This document shows positions 36,582 through 46,461 of a stretch of DNA of 64,000 nt, one piece after another; the first letter of the stretch is position 1, and every line of letters starts with the position of its first letter. Source of the DNA: Echinicola soli. Its GTDB lineage: Bacteria; Bacteroidota; Bacteroidia; Cytophagales; Cyclobacteriaceae. Under the pieces are notes generated by a model that saw nothing but the letters and a program-made list of their open reading frames with translations, ran no database searches and was not told the origin of the DNA. The stretch covers positions 501,501-565,500 of the forward strand of contig NZ_CP041253.1 of NCBI RefSeq assembly GCF_006575665.1, in the 5' to 3' direction. The position numbers and the translations under genes were made by a program.

Positions 36582-36780
36582 ATATACCTGAGTTCGATTT
36601 AAAAACCGTCACTGCGAGGTGTTGAGGAAGGTTGTGCTGTGGAAGCCGCGGCAGTCTCCACTTAGCCCTTTCGGATTCACACCCCATCCTAAAGGGCCTA
36701 CCTATAGCTGCAGAAAGACCTGTTTGGCACCAGACAAGCTCGGAATGATATCGAATTTATAGTCAAACTGAGGTTATATA
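36582..36780. repeat. MITE-like dispersed repeat, copy B
   Basis: The 36400-36826 gap holds a repeat of about 200 bp whose ends are imperfect inverted repeats (ACCTGAGTTCGATTTAAAAA on the left; the right end on the other strand begins AACCTCAGTTTGACTATAAA). Its interior includes CCGTCACTGCGAG, GAAGCCGCGGCAG and one inverted copy of the 20-bp CCAAACAGG unit. It is related to the element at 48663-48912. No gene is supported. Confidence 0.6.
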
Positions 36781-36826
36781 TACGGAGTGTCAATTTACAT
36801 AATTGCCTTTTTCATGCACTTTCAAA

Positions 36827-37642
36827 TCAATAAATCAATACCTGACGTGGTTCATTGTAGTTCCATCGTCTGGTACCGCTTCCTCTTGGCGTATCAAAAT
36901 TGATTCGCGCGGCCGCCCTGACAAAGACCATTCTGCCCTCGGGGATCGTACCATTTGATTCAATGGTAATGGTCTCACCAAGCATGGAATTAAACGAAGA
37001 CCCGGAAAATTCCAACTGGCTGGACCAGCGTTCATCACGGGCACGGTAGCCTACAGTAGAAGAATAACTGACGAACAACTGGATATCGGTCACATTCTGA
37101 AAACTGTCGCTGTAACCACCCATGGGTTCGATTTTATCGCGAAACGCTTCTTCTGACAAACCACGGGTCACCCTTATCTGGGCCCTTACCTTCCCGTTGA
37201 TCACTTCCGGCTCTTTGACCCACTCCACTCTCAAAAAAGGCTGCACTTCAAACCTGACATTGGTAACTCCCTGAATGTCCAACGTCTGTGTTTCGTCGGC
37301 TAGCGGCACCCCGCGTTCATCTTCACGGATAAGTGGGATAAACGGCCCGTCGATACGGACATTGTAGGTTCCAGAAAACAGTTTGGTATTCTGAAAGGTC
37401 CCGTCCGGCATGCAAAAGAAGTCGGGATTAGGAGAGGCATTATCCCCCCAACTCACCTCGGTCAACCGGACCCGTATTCCTTCACTTCCCTGATCGGTGA
37501 GCACCGGCTCTCCGGTCTCCATGTCCACGACTTCTCCTTGGAGTGTTTCCGCAGGCAGCTCATAGTTATCCAGCTCAAACATGCTGCAAGAACTGAGAGA
37601 AAACAGCGCAGCTAATACTAGGTATGCTATATTTTTCATCAT
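36827..37642 (-). CDS. DUF3823 lipoprotein (PUL accessory, second locus)
   Basis: This lipoprotein of about 271 residues has its start at 37642 (MMKNIAYLVLAALFSLSSCS, Cys about 19); the ORF continues 8 codons upstream. It matches DUF3823: a transthyretin-like domain (ETLQGEVVDMETGEPVLTD, GTFQNTKLFSGTYNVRIDG) followed by a second beta domain with FRDKIEPMGGYSDSFQNVTD. It follows the second susD by 27 bp, the same place as its counterpart in the arabinan PUL. It is probably a surface accessory protein of the SusCD complex. No enzyme motif is visible. Confidence 0.85.
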   Translation of the reverse strand: MMKNIAYLVLAALFSLSSCSMFELDNYELPAETLQGEVVDMETGEPVLTDQGSEGIRVRLTEVSWGDNASPNPDFFCMPDGTFQNTKLFSGTYNVRIDGPFIPLIREDERGVPLADETQTLDIQGVTNVRFEVQPFLRVEWVKEPEVINGKVRAQIRVTRGLSEEAFRDKIEPMGGYSDSFQNVTDIQLFVSYSSTVGYRARDERWSSQLEFSGSSFNSMLGETITIESNGTIPEGRMVFVRAAARINFDTPRGSGTRRWNYNEPRQVLIY

Positions 37643-37669
37643 TTGAAATTCTAGGTTATTGATCATGCC

Positions 37670-39727
37670 TTATCGGTTGGGTTGTTGGTCTATGACCGGA
37701 CTCTTGGAGACTTCCCCACCTGGAATGGCGAAATAGTAGTCGATAATATTGTACTCGAAAGTCTTCAAGCTTACCCATTGGAAACGGGCGTCAAAGAAAT
37801 ATTTTCCACTCTCGGTTGACAGGAACGGATAGAGTCCCCTGAAGCGATAGCGGGAATTCATGCTAAAGTCCTCTTTGTCCCGGGCCTCTCCCCAAAACCC
37901 GTCTCTTTGCTCATAATGCTGCACTCTCCATCGGCGCAGGTCCCATTTGGTTTTATGCTCCAGGGCAAGTTCCTTTCTACGCTCCTTACGGACAATATTG
38001 CGGCTTTCTATATCGGAAGTAAGCATTCCGGTCAGCAAAGTAGCCCCTGCTCTTTCACGGATTTCATTGATACCGGAAGTGGCCACCTGCAGCATATCCG
38101 ATCCATCAGGGGAAGCTTCCCCTGCCAGGGCAAGCTCTACGGCCGCTTCGGCTGCATTGAGCAATGCATCGGCATACCTCATCAACACAAAATGCTGATC
38201 AGACCTGCCTTCGCCCGCTTCGAAAGAAGGGTCAGGATTCAGCCATTTACGGCCATATAGTCCAGTAAGCGTACTTTCTCCATTGTTGTAGAACGGGCCG
38301 TTGGCACCGGCTGCGGGGATTTGCTCTCCCTGGAAGGTAACCAACTCTTGGCTCCCTCCCTCCCTGGCACTGAGAAAGAGCTCTTTGGGTGCCTGTGTAT
38401 ATAGGGGCAACTGCTGATATCGTGTCTCTGCGGTCGCGTAGGAATAATCATTGAAGAGTGGTTGGACCGGTTCTGATCCGGTGTACACGCCGGCGCGGAT
38501 TTCAATTTCCTGGTTCTTAAAAATATCCCCTGGAAAAATAACATAGGCACGAAGACGTGGTTCCGCATTTTCGAAGAAATCCAAAGGCGTATCATACATC
38601 AGGTAATCTCCTTCTGTATTGGTGGAGCCGTTGGTCACCTTAATCGTTCCGTCGGGATATCGGTCAAAGCCTTCAAACAACTCGATGAAATCCAGCGTCG
38701 GACAGGTACCTGAAGCCAATGGAGCCTTGAAAATAAAAGGGGCACTGTAGGCATCATAACCGTGGGTCGCCACTGGAAAGTCATACTCCTTTACATAAAT
38801 ATTCTCAGGACTGGTAACATCGCTGAACATGTCCACCATATTTTGGTATTGCGCTTCAGGATCGTCTGCAGCCCATTTTCTCTTATAGAGCGAATAGCGG
38901 CCGCTACTGATCACTTCATTGGCAGCCAGGTAGGCTTCCCTGAAGTACCTTACCGATGCGGATTGAGCCGTTTCTTCTGAAAATCCGATGACCCTGACCC
39001 CTGTCTTCAGTCCGGTACCTGTAAGTCTTCCTGGCACGGTTTCATTGTACTTTGCCACGCTGCCTGCATAAAGCATTGCTTCGGATTTAAAAGAAAGGGC
39101 CACATACTTATTGGAATATCCGGGCTTTGGGCTGGTGGGTTGGAGTAATTCGATTGCCTGGTCATAATCTGCCAATACCTGGTCCCAGGTTTCTTCCTCC
39201 GAAGAGCGTGGGATTTCCAAGTTTTCGCCGTCTGCTGGATAGCGTAGCACCCTTGTCGCCAAAGGCACTCCTCCAAAGCGTCTTGCCATGGCAGAAAACA
39301 CAAAGGCCCGGACAAAATAGGCTTCACCTAAATAATGATTATAGGTCACCTCAGGAAAGGCATCTGCATATTCCGGCAATTTTTCCAACAAGTAATTGGC
39401 TTCCCTCAACAAGCGAAAAGCCATCCCCCAATATGGAGTCCTCTCACCGGTAAAGGCCGAACTGATTCCATCACGGTTTACCGCTTCTCCGGTCCCCTCA
39501 ATCCCAAGAGAACCAAGCCATGAATTGTATTCCACACCCCACTGTGCCATATATTTAAACTCCTCAAAGGGCATCTTGCTGTACATCCCTGCGATATACA
39601 CATCCATTCCCGATTCACTGGTCATGAGTGTCTCGTCACCGATTACATTGGGAGGAGGCACATCCAGATCCGTACAGCTGGAAATGTACAATACACTGAA
39701 TATCAGTAATATGATATTTATTTTCAT
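37670..39727 (-). CDS. SusD/RagB-like glycan-binding lipoprotein (second PUL)
   Basis: This 685-residue SusD-family protein starts at 39727 (MKINIILLIFSVLYISSCTD, lipobox Cys about 18); the ORF runs 41 codons further upstream through non-signal sequence and should be trimmed. SusD landmarks are DETLMTSESGMDVYIAGMYS near the N-terminus, EAYFVRAFVFSAMARRFGGV in the helical core, and VRKERRKELALEHKTKWDLR near the C-terminus. It is longer than the typical 500-600 residues because of extended loops. It pairs with the upstream susC. The intergenic distance of 133 bp is unusually large and includes a CCATACG/CGTATGG hairpin (39750-39769). Confidence 0.93.
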   Translation of the reverse strand: MKINIILLIFSVLYISSCTDLDVPPPNVIGDETLMTSESGMDVYIAGMYSKMPFEEFKYMAQWGVEYNSWLGSLGIEGTGEAVNRDGISSAFTGERTPYWGMAFRLLREANYLLEKLPEYADAFPEVTYNHYLGEAYFVRAFVFSAMARRFGGVPLATRVLRYPADGENLEIPRSSEEETWDQVLADYDQAIELLQPTSPKPGYSNKYVALSFKSEAMLYAGSVAKYNETVPGRLTGTGLKTGVRVIGFSEETAQSASVRYFREAYLAANEVISSGRYSLYKRKWAADDPEAQYQNMVDMFSDVTSPENIYVKEYDFPVATHGYDAYSAPFIFKAPLASGTCPTLDFIELFEGFDRYPDGTIKVTNGSTNTEGDYLMYDTPLDFFENAEPRLRAYVIFPGDIFKNQEIEIRAGVYTGSEPVQPLFNDYSYATAETRYQQLPLYTQAPKELFLSAREGGSQELVTFQGEQIPAAGANGPFYNNGESTLTGLYGRKWLNPDPSFEAGEGRSDQHFVLMRYADALLNAAEAAVELALAGEASPDGSDMLQVATSGINEIRERAGATLLTGMLTSDIESRNIVRKERRKELALEHKTKWDLRRWRVQHYEQRDGFWGEARDKEDFSMNSRYRFRGLYPFLSTESGKYFFDARFQWVSLKTFEYNIIDYYFAIPGGEVSKSPVIDQQPNR

Positions 39728-39860
39728 ATGATTATAATTATTTTTCTGGCCATACGGAATCTCGTATGGTAAATCATCATTGCTGTGTGTAACATGCTTC
39801 GCTATGCTCGATTTCATGATGTATTTCATTTTAATGTTCCAAGGTCTCATCTAGCTGCTG

Positions 39861-42800
39861 TTAAAATGACGCCGTCACCCCTAGTGTGTAGGTTCTGGTC
39901 AAGGGGTACATTCTTCCCAGTTCATCTCCGGGATGCTCAGGATCCACAAATTTCACCCCTGTAAAAGTCAAGAGGTTATAGGCATTGGCATAGAATCGGA
40001 TATTGGTAGAAGGGCTCCTCCATGGTTTTAGGGTATAACCGACCTCGATACTTTTCAGGCGCAGGTAATCGGTGCTTACCCTGTTAAATTCAGAATTCCC
40101 GAATGGATAGTTGCCTGTATAGCCGTAATATCCATTGACCCATTCCGTTTCGGGGTCATAGGGATCCGCCAAGGGATCCACCGGATGCCAGCGATCGAGA
40201 TATTGCTCCAGCGCACCCCCACCGTTGCTCCCCCAAATGGAGTACAATGGTTCTTGGTACTGCATAGAACCCAATGCAGTACCTTGTAAAAGGACGCTCA
40301 TATCAAAATTCTTGTAAGTAGCATCAAGTGCCAAACTGAAGTTTAACCAAGGGGTTTGGTCATAGGCAAAGGGGTGCTGGTCCAGACCATTGATCTCCCC
40401 GTCACCATTCCAGTCCTCATACTTATAATCTCCCGGCAAGATGCCCCTATCCTTATAGATGTCATAAGACCAGATATCCTCCCAGTCGGTATATCGGCCT
40501 GCGGATACATAGCCAAACTGCACTCCTTGATAGCGGTTGGTCAGGTTGTCATTGCGCCAGCGGTCGTAGGAATTGCCATAAGGCCCCTTCTCCGCAGCGA
40601 TCAAGTGTTGTCTTCGCGTAATTGTTGCAATTCCTTTCACTCCATAGGAAACTTCTCCTATCCTATTTCGATGTGAAAGTTCGAGATCGATCCCGAATTG
40701 ACGGTCACTGTTGGTGTTTTCCCTGGGAGCTCCAGTACCTACTACTGAAGGCACATCGCCCGACCGTGTGGAGAATAATCCCTCTCTACGCCGGTCAAAA
40801 TAGTCCAGGGAAAAGCCGAACTTGCCCATCCAAGCTTCGAAATCCACCCCTACGTTAAATGTCTTGGCAGTCCACCAGGATAGGCTCTCATTCGGGACAA
40901 CCGCAGAGGCCCCGTACACAAATTCCCCATTGAGCATATATCCGGGAGCATACTGGTTGTAATACCCTTGCTGGGCATTTCCGCTGGTAGCAGGATATAT
41001 ATAACCTGGATACCAATCATAGGCCAACGATCCATCATCGGCTGTCATCCCGTAACTGGCCCTGAATTTAAGTTGGTCCACAAAAGAGAGTGCTGAAACG
41101 GATTTAAAGAAAGGCTCTTCAGATAGTCGCCAGCCGATGGATCCAGATGGGAACCAGCCCCATCGATTGGTCTCGACGAATTTGGACGATCCATCGTAAC
41201 GGAACTGCACCTCGGCAATGTACCTTTCTCCATATGCGTAGTTTACCCTTCCAAACATGGCCGAGTTAGATATCTCATACAAGTCTCCAGAACCGCCCTG
41301 CATACCACCTTGTTGATTTTCGTTCATGCCGCCCACGAGATATTCCATGGCAAAGGCCAGGTCACGTTGTGCATAAAAGTTATCCCCTTTCCGATTTTGG
41401 GTTTCAAAACCCAAAAGTCCGGAGACAGCATGGACCTTATCAAAGGTGCGTTTATAGTTGATCAGAAACTGGCCCAAAAACTGCTGTTTGGCAAAAAGCT
41501 CTCTTCTTATCTGGTTAGGGGAGCTATTGTTATACAGTTTTGACACGTAGGAATCTTCAACAGGATCATACATGTACTGGTAATATTCCCGGCGGTAGAT
41601 GTCATTGTCATCCCCCCGGTAGTCAAAACTTACAAGTCCCTTTGCGGATAATCCTTCCAGGGCACTGGAAACAGTGCCAAAATCGAAATCCAAGGATGCT
41701 GAAGACTGAAAGTACTTTTGCTTGTACTTTCTATGCCCCGAGACATCTGCCCTCATCATCGCAATAGTATTCTGCTCCAAATCCAGTCCTTCGTAGTTCA
41801 GCATGGTATTTTCGGGATCTGCATAAGCGGGAAAAAGCACTCCTTGTCTCCAATAATTCCGAATAATGTCCACTGCACTGGAATAGGGCGAATTTCGCTG
41901 ATCGGCCACTCCACTGAGGTTCAGGTTAAAATCCAAGCCCTTGGTGATTTCCGTAGTGATATTGGATCTCAGGTTGATTTTGTTGTAATTCATGTCACCG
42001 GATTTGAAAATCCCTTCTTGATAAAGGTATCCCCCGGCGATATAGTATTGAGTTTTCTCTGTCCCTCCCGTAATACTGATGTCATGTTGGCTTTGCGGGG
42101 CAAAATCACTGATCAGTAATGCATTCCAGTCTGTTGTGCGCCGACGTCCCGTTCGGAAAGCTTCAAAATCATCTTCCTGATAAATCAGGTTTCCCCCATT
42201 GATATTGTTCATGGCCATTTCATTGTAAAGGGTCATGGTCTGGTAGGGATCCGAAAGCTCAGGAAATCCAGAAGGACGCTGCAAGGTATAGGAACCATTG
42301 TAAGTGACCGTAGCCTTCCCACTTTCACTTCCCCTTTTGGTCGTGACGAGCACCACGCCATTTGCAGCACGTGCTCCATATATGGCGGCCGAGGCGTCCT
42401 TTAGCACGGACACTTCGTCAATATCTGTAGGGTTCAGCCGCTGAAAATCGGCCATGGTCCGCTGAATACCATCAATCACAATCAAAGGGGAACCTAATCC
42501 ACGAATATCAAAAGAGGCATTAAACGTACCCGGCTCTGCACTTTTCTGCCATACACGTACACCCGCTATCCTACCGGTAAGCATATTCTGTGGGTTTTCA
42601 TTTTTGGTACGGAGCATTTCGTCACCTTTGATATTGGACACGGAACCTGTCATGGTTACTTTTTCCTGCATTCCATAGCCTACGACGACGACCTCTCCCA
42701 ATTGCTGGGTATCCGGCACCATCTTCACTTCGATCACTGATCGTGTCCCCACGTTGACATCCTGGGTGACATACCCTATAAATGAAAAAGTCAAAACCGT

Positions 42801-43088
42801 GTTATCATCAGGAATGGTCAATTTATATTTCCCGTCGATGTCAGTAGTCGTCCCTGTCAGGGTTCCTTTTAGCAACACATTCACTCCCGGCATCGGAGTA
42901 CCGTCTTCTGATATCACCGTTCCCGAAACGGTTTTATCACTCTCCTGTACATCCTGCTCTTCTACAAGAGAAAGATTAGAAGCTAACGCTGAAGCGTGCA
43001 CAGGAGCATTAACAAAGTACAGTAAAGCTGTTCCCAACAGGGAATACTTCACCAGTCCTTTGGATAATTGCTTATATATCTTTTGCAT
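39861..43088 (-). CDS. SusC/RagA-like TonB-dependent transporter (second PUL)
   Basis: This 1075-residue outer-membrane glycan importer has a signal peptide at 1-34. It has a carboxypeptidase-regulatory-like domain (VSGTVISEDGTPMPGVNVLL), the SusC signature LGEVVVVGYGMQEKVTMTGS, the plug (FDIRGLGSPLIVIDGIQRTM, VSVLKDASAAIYGARAANGV) and a full beta-barrel ending YTLGVTASF. Length and order are normal. A strong hairpin terminator (43147-43179) stands between the GH76 stop and this start, so susC probably has its own promoter or depends on read-through. Confidence 0.95.
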   Translation of the reverse strand: MQKIYKQLSKGLVKYSLLGTALLYFVNAPVHASALASNLSLVEEQDVQESDKTVSGTVISEDGTPMPGVNVLLKGTLTGTTTDIDGKYKLTIPDDNTVLTFSFIGYVTQDVNVGTRSVIEVKMVPDTQQLGEVVVVGYGMQEKVTMTGSVSNIKGDEMLRTKNENPQNMLTGRIAGVRVWQKSAEPGTFNASFDIRGLGSPLIVIDGIQRTMADFQRLNPTDIDEVSVLKDASAAIYGARAANGVVLVTTKRGSESGKATVTYNGSYTLQRPSGFPELSDPYQTMTLYNEMAMNNINGGNLIYQEDDFEAFRTGRRRTTDWNALLISDFAPQSQHDISITGGTEKTQYYIAGGYLYQEGIFKSGDMNYNKINLRSNITTEITKGLDFNLNLSGVADQRNSPYSSAVDIIRNYWRQGVLFPAYADPENTMLNYEGLDLEQNTIAMMRADVSGHRKYKQKYFQSSASLDFDFGTVSSALEGLSAKGLVSFDYRGDDNDIYRREYYQYMYDPVEDSYVSKLYNNSSPNQIRRELFAKQQFLGQFLINYKRTFDKVHAVSGLLGFETQNRKGDNFYAQRDLAFAMEYLVGGMNENQQGGMQGGSGDLYEISNSAMFGRVNYAYGERYIAEVQFRYDGSSKFVETNRWGWFPSGSIGWRLSEEPFFKSVSALSFVDQLKFRASYGMTADDGSLAYDWYPGYIYPATSGNAQQGYYNQYAPGYMLNGEFVYGASAVVPNESLSWWTAKTFNVGVDFEAWMGKFGFSLDYFDRRREGLFSTRSGDVPSVVGTGAPRENTNSDRQFGIDLELSHRNRIGEVSYGVKGIATITRRQHLIAAEKGPYGNSYDRWRNDNLTNRYQGVQFGYVSAGRYTDWEDIWSYDIYKDRGILPGDYKYEDWNGDGEINGLDQHPFAYDQTPWLNFSLALDATYKNFDMSVLLQGTALGSMQYQEPLYSIWGSNGGGALEQYLDRWHPVDPLADPYDPETEWVNGYYGYTGNYPFGNSEFNRVSTDYLRLKSIEVGYTLKPWRSPSTNIRFYANAYNLLTFTGVKFVDPEHPGDELGRMYPLTRTYTLGVTASF

Positions 43089-43146
43089 ATGATTTAGGCT
43101 ATTTTGTTTTTATCATTGTCGAATAAGACACTTTCTAGCGTTAAAA

Positions 43147-43179
43147 TTTTGGCATTCCAGCAATATTGGAATGCCAAAA
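43147..43179 (-). terminator. Hairpin between the GH76 gene and susC
   Basis: A perfect 13-bp inverted repeat (TTTTGGCATTCCA / TGGAATGCCAAAA) with a 7-base loop lies directly after the GH76 stop. In the minus direction it is followed by a T-rich stretch. It would end or attenuate the upstream transcript and separate the two halves of the PUL. Confidence 0.75.
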
Positions 43180-43187
43180 AATCAAGA

Positions 43188-44645
43188 TCACTTTGTCAGT
43201 TCATAGCGTGACAACACGGCATATTCTGCTGCAAATGCGAAATTGAACATTCCCTCGGTTTTATTATTATTGGCCGTAAGACTCCAGCCTACCAGCAGAT
43301 TGGTCGGAAGAAATCCCTCATGGAGGAAATTTTCGTAGCCGTAATCCAGGTTCTGCTGGAAAGTATCGATGTACTCAGAAGCAGCTCCATAGGCAGGATG
43401 TACATCCACATATCCGCGCATCAATACACCATTGAACCAGTTATTGAAACCACTGATATCGTAGCTGTAATATCCATCCTGGGTTTGGTTTTGTTTTGCG
43501 AAATATTGGAAGCTGTCGTCAGAAAGTTCCTTGGCATCCTGAAGGTAAGCATCTTCTTCGGTTGCCCTGTACAAGTCTGCGGCTCCTGAAAGCATGGTCC
43601 CGGAGTTATAAGAAATGGCAGGGCCTACGCGGTCTTGACAACTGATCCCTTTACGGTAAACCACCCCATCAATGGTTTCCGTTTGGGGGTTTCCAGGAGA
43701 ACAACCGCCCCTCATGTCATCATAGACTCCGTCAGACCGTAAGAGACGATCCTTTTGCCAATCGTACACTTTTTTGGCAAAATCAGCGTAGTATTCACTT
43801 TTATTCACCTGCATGGTCTTTCTGGTTCGTTTATCTTCCGCATCGATGTATCGGTAAGTGATCTCGTCTTCTTTACCCTCATAGATCTCATGCAGCCATA
43901 CCAATGGGCTCACCATGGGGCCATTACTGCAGGCATGCTTGGTCACATAGCCCGGCCCCCAAGTGATACCGCCGCGCTCTGTTCCATCAGGATTTCGGGT
44001 ACTGTCCCAGCCATCCAGCACATAGGCTGTCAGGTACTCCGCTTTTTCCAAATAAGCTGTTTCACCAGTGATCTTGTAGGATTCTAGCAATTCCCGGACT
44101 AGCCACATTTGATCATCGTACACATTTTCGATCCCGGCTACATTAGCTGTCCCTTTGGCATTGCCCCGGTTTACCCCGTACACGGACCATTCTTTGGTCT
44201 GGGTATAGGATACCAGCTCAAATGTTCCCAAGTAATAGTCTGCATTGTCATACAGCTGTCCTAAGATTTCAGCGTACTTGTCGAAATTTTCGTCATAAAG
44301 CATTGCGTTTCCATGCTCCTTGTGGGCTTGGAGTCCATGAAGGACTGCATTGACAGCCTCTATAGCTGCCGTGTACATCCACACACTACCGGTTTCATCG
44401 GAACGGACATCCGTAAAAGGATTGTAATACCTGGCCATGGCCATTCCTGTCCCGGTGAAGTGGGCAGAGACGGCATTATCGGTCAGTTCCATTGCCCTGA
44501 GGATATTCTGTTCCGAAAGACTGACCTCCACAGGAGGGTTCTTTGGGTCCGGGTCAGATGAATTTTCACTACATGCTGCAAAAAACAGCATAACAAAACT
44601 CATAATTGTGATCATCATTCGATTTTGTATCATGTTAAGGTTCAT
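43188..44645 (-). CDS. GH76 family glycosidase (alpha-1,6-mannanase-like), lipoprotein
   Basis: This 485-residue lipoprotein (lipobox FFAACSEN, Cys about 25) belongs to GH76, an (alpha/alpha)6-barrel family whose known members cut alpha-1,6-mannan backbones. The paired catalytic aspartates typical of the family are Asp177-Asp178 in ENVYDDQMWLVREL. The TRNPDGTERGGITWGPGYVTKHACSNGPM block is also characteristic. The start could be internal (MMITIMSF, 10 codons later) without changing the mature protein. It follows the glycan-binding-like gene by 4 bp. The family suggests yeast-type mannan or mannose-containing glycans as PUL substrate, but GH76 alone does not prove it. Confidence 0.9.
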   Translation of the reverse strand: MNLNMIQNRMMITIMSFVMLFFAACSENSSDPDPKNPPVEVSLSEQNILRAMELTDNAVSAHFTGTGMAMARYYNPFTDVRSDETGSVWMYTAAIEAVNAVLHGLQAHKEHGNAMLYDENFDKYAEILGQLYDNADYYLGTFELVSYTQTKEWSVYGVNRGNAKGTANVAGIENVYDDQMWLVRELLESYKITGETAYLEKAEYLTAYVLDGWDSTRNPDGTERGGITWGPGYVTKHACSNGPMVSPLVWLHEIYEGKEDEITYRYIDAEDKRTRKTMQVNKSEYYADFAKKVYDWQKDRLLRSDGVYDDMRGGCSPGNPQTETIDGVVYRKGISCQDRVGPAISYNSGTMLSGAADLYRATEEDAYLQDAKELSDDSFQYFAKQNQTQDGYYSYDISGFNNWFNGVLMRGYVDVHPAYGAASEYIDTFQQNLDYGYENFLHEGFLPTNLLVGWSLTANNNKTEGMFNFAFAAEYAVLSRYELTK

Positions 44646-44649
44646 TGAA

Positions 44650-46461
44650 TTAGTTCAGATCGATGCGATGGATTACCAGTTTATTCTCGCCTGTATTGGC
44701 TTCTACATTGTACACACCCAAGGAGAGCGTGACGTCTTTGCCATTAAACTGGGACAAGTCATACACAAAAGCTGCGTAACCTTCCGGATTCCCGGCTCCT
44801 CCGTCACCATGTTTGAACTTCCAGCATCCGTCTGCTGCCGCACTGGCTTCATCTGCTGTATTGGTCTGGGGATCCAAATGGGTAACGGTACCGTCGTTTT
44901 CTATCGCGGTGAGTTTGAAATAGGTGAAATTATCACCAAAGTTGCGGGTACTCAGGGTCAACTGATTGCTTCCGGAATTGACTGAGAATTTCGAGTATAA
45001 ATAAGCTTCCGGTACGGTAGAGTCTTCCTCGGGTGTATTACGGGTTTTGATCAGATAGCCCTCTGAAGGGAATACTTCCGGGTCTTTCTTCAGCGGAACA
45101 AAGAACCAGTTGGCGGCCACATGGTCCACCTCGCGCCATGCGCGGTAAGCGTCCACATAGTTGTCACGGTTACCATTGACGGGGCTGATTCCTGTAAAGG
45201 ACTGTTTGGTATGCGGCATTGTGGAGCGTACTGTTTCTTGTGTCAGGTTCCAGCCCTCGATCACTTCTGTGCCCGGCAGCCAATCCCAATTCTCCACTTT
45301 TTGATCAGCAAACCGAATTGCTCGAAGCACCAGTTGCTTCCAATAATCTCCTGTAGATTGCCTATAAATCCCGACAGCTATGATGACCTCTTTGCCTACA
45401 TAATCACTCAGGTCAAATTCAACATCTCCATAGCTTCCAGAAGCATAGGTTCTGTTTTCACCGATTTTCACTGCTGTAGGCTCAGCAGCCGACAGGTCCA
45501 CTACCTGAACCCCGAAGTAGGCCGGGCTCGCTTCATCTGCATTGTGTGCACTTACCCTCAGCGACAAAATCTTATTGTCCTCTGTAATCATTTTACTTCC
45601 ATAGACATAAGAATCGAATACATTCAGATCTGCCGGATTGCTACGGTCAGCCTCATTGTTTCTGATCTGAAGGGTAGTTCCTTCATTTTGCTCTTGCCAT
45701 GCGCCACGGAAGTCAAGTGCTGACATGTAATTACAGGCCCAGTCCCATCGAGGATAGACATCCGCATTACGCCCCCCTCGGTATTCATTATAATACCACT
45801 TTTCAGCCGTCAAGAGATCCGCATAAGTAAGTCCGCGGAGAATCTCATTGCTGCCCATCGTAATGTCCATGACCGCAACCCCATCTACAAAATCATCGGT
45901 ATTGACCGTTTTGGTGATGGATTCATAATTGGCTTTGGTAAAGGTGACGGTGTACTCTTCCACGATCAGGTTTTCCAGTGTAAAGACGCCATCATTTCCA
46001 GTGGTAACCGTACCGGCCACCCCGACACTGACGGTCACACCTTCAAGGGGAGCATCCTGATTCTTACCGTCTTTGATCGTTCCAGAAATCTTAGCTGAAG
46101 CAAACACCAAAGAGATATCTGCCGTGGCGATGTTTTCACTGTTATATTTCTCAGGATTTACAGTAAGGCTGACTGCAAGCCAGCCCGGCTTAGAAAATTT
46201 CACTGCACGTGTTTTCAACGTGACATCCTCAAAAATATACTTACCATCACTTCCTGTGGTGACAGCAATTTCTTCTTCCCCTATTCCGGATAGGGAGACG
46301 TTTACATCGGCAATTGGCTGGCCATCGGCATCCGTAACAGTACCCGTGATGGTTCCATGAGGTTCCGCCATGGGCTCATCTTCATTGACACAGGAGATTG
46401 CCGACACCAAAACAGTGCTCAGCAAGGCGATGCCAATAATCGCGCGTAGTTTTTTATTCAT
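44650..46461 (-). CDS. Surface lipoprotein with two carboxypeptidase-regulatory-like domains (SGBP-like)
   Basis: This 603-residue lipoprotein (lipobox LVSAISCVNEDE, Cys about 24) has two tandem beta-sandwich domains of the carboxypeptidase-regulatory type: residues about 37-115 (GTITGTVTDADGQPIADVNV) and 120-200 (KISGTIKDGKNQDAPLEGVT). The remaining 400 residues hold two related beta-rich modules, each with a 'sustained derivative plus FDLSxYVGKEVxIAVGIY' pattern: DVEFDLSDYVGKEVIIAVGI near residue 350 and VYDLSQFNGKDVTLSLGVYN near 580. These resemble carbohydrate-binding jelly-roll folds. It has no catalytic motif. As the first gene before GH76 it is a good candidate surface glycan-binding protein. 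Confidence 0.75.
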   Translation of the reverse strand: MNKKLRAIIGIALLSTVLVSAISCVNEDEPMAEPHGTITGTVTDADGQPIADVNVSLSGIGEEEIAVTTGSDGKYIFEDVTLKTRAVKFSKPGWLAVSLTVNPEKYNSENIATADISLVFASAKISGTIKDGKNQDAPLEGVTVSVGVAGTVTTGNDGVFTLENLIVEEYTVTFTKANYESITKTVNTDDFVDGVAVMDITMGSNEILRGLTYADLLTAEKWYYNEYRGGRNADVYPRWDWACNYMSALDFRGAWQEQNEGTTLQIRNNEADRSNPADLNVFDSYVYGSKMITEDNKILSLRVSAHNADEASPAYFGVQVVDLSAAEPTAVKIGENRTYASGSYGDVEFDLSDYVGKEVIIAVGIYRQSTGDYWKQLVLRAIRFADQKVENWDWLPGTEVIEGWNLTQETVRSTMPHTKQSFTGISPVNGNRDNYVDAYRAWREVDHVAANWFFVPLKKDPEVFPSEGYLIKTRNTPEEDSTVPEAYLYSKFSVNSGSNQLTLSTRNFGDNFTYFKLTAIENDGTVTHLDPQTNTADEASAAADGCWKFKHGDGGAGNPEGYAAFVYDLSQFNGKDVTLSLGVYNVEANTGENKLVIHRIDLN

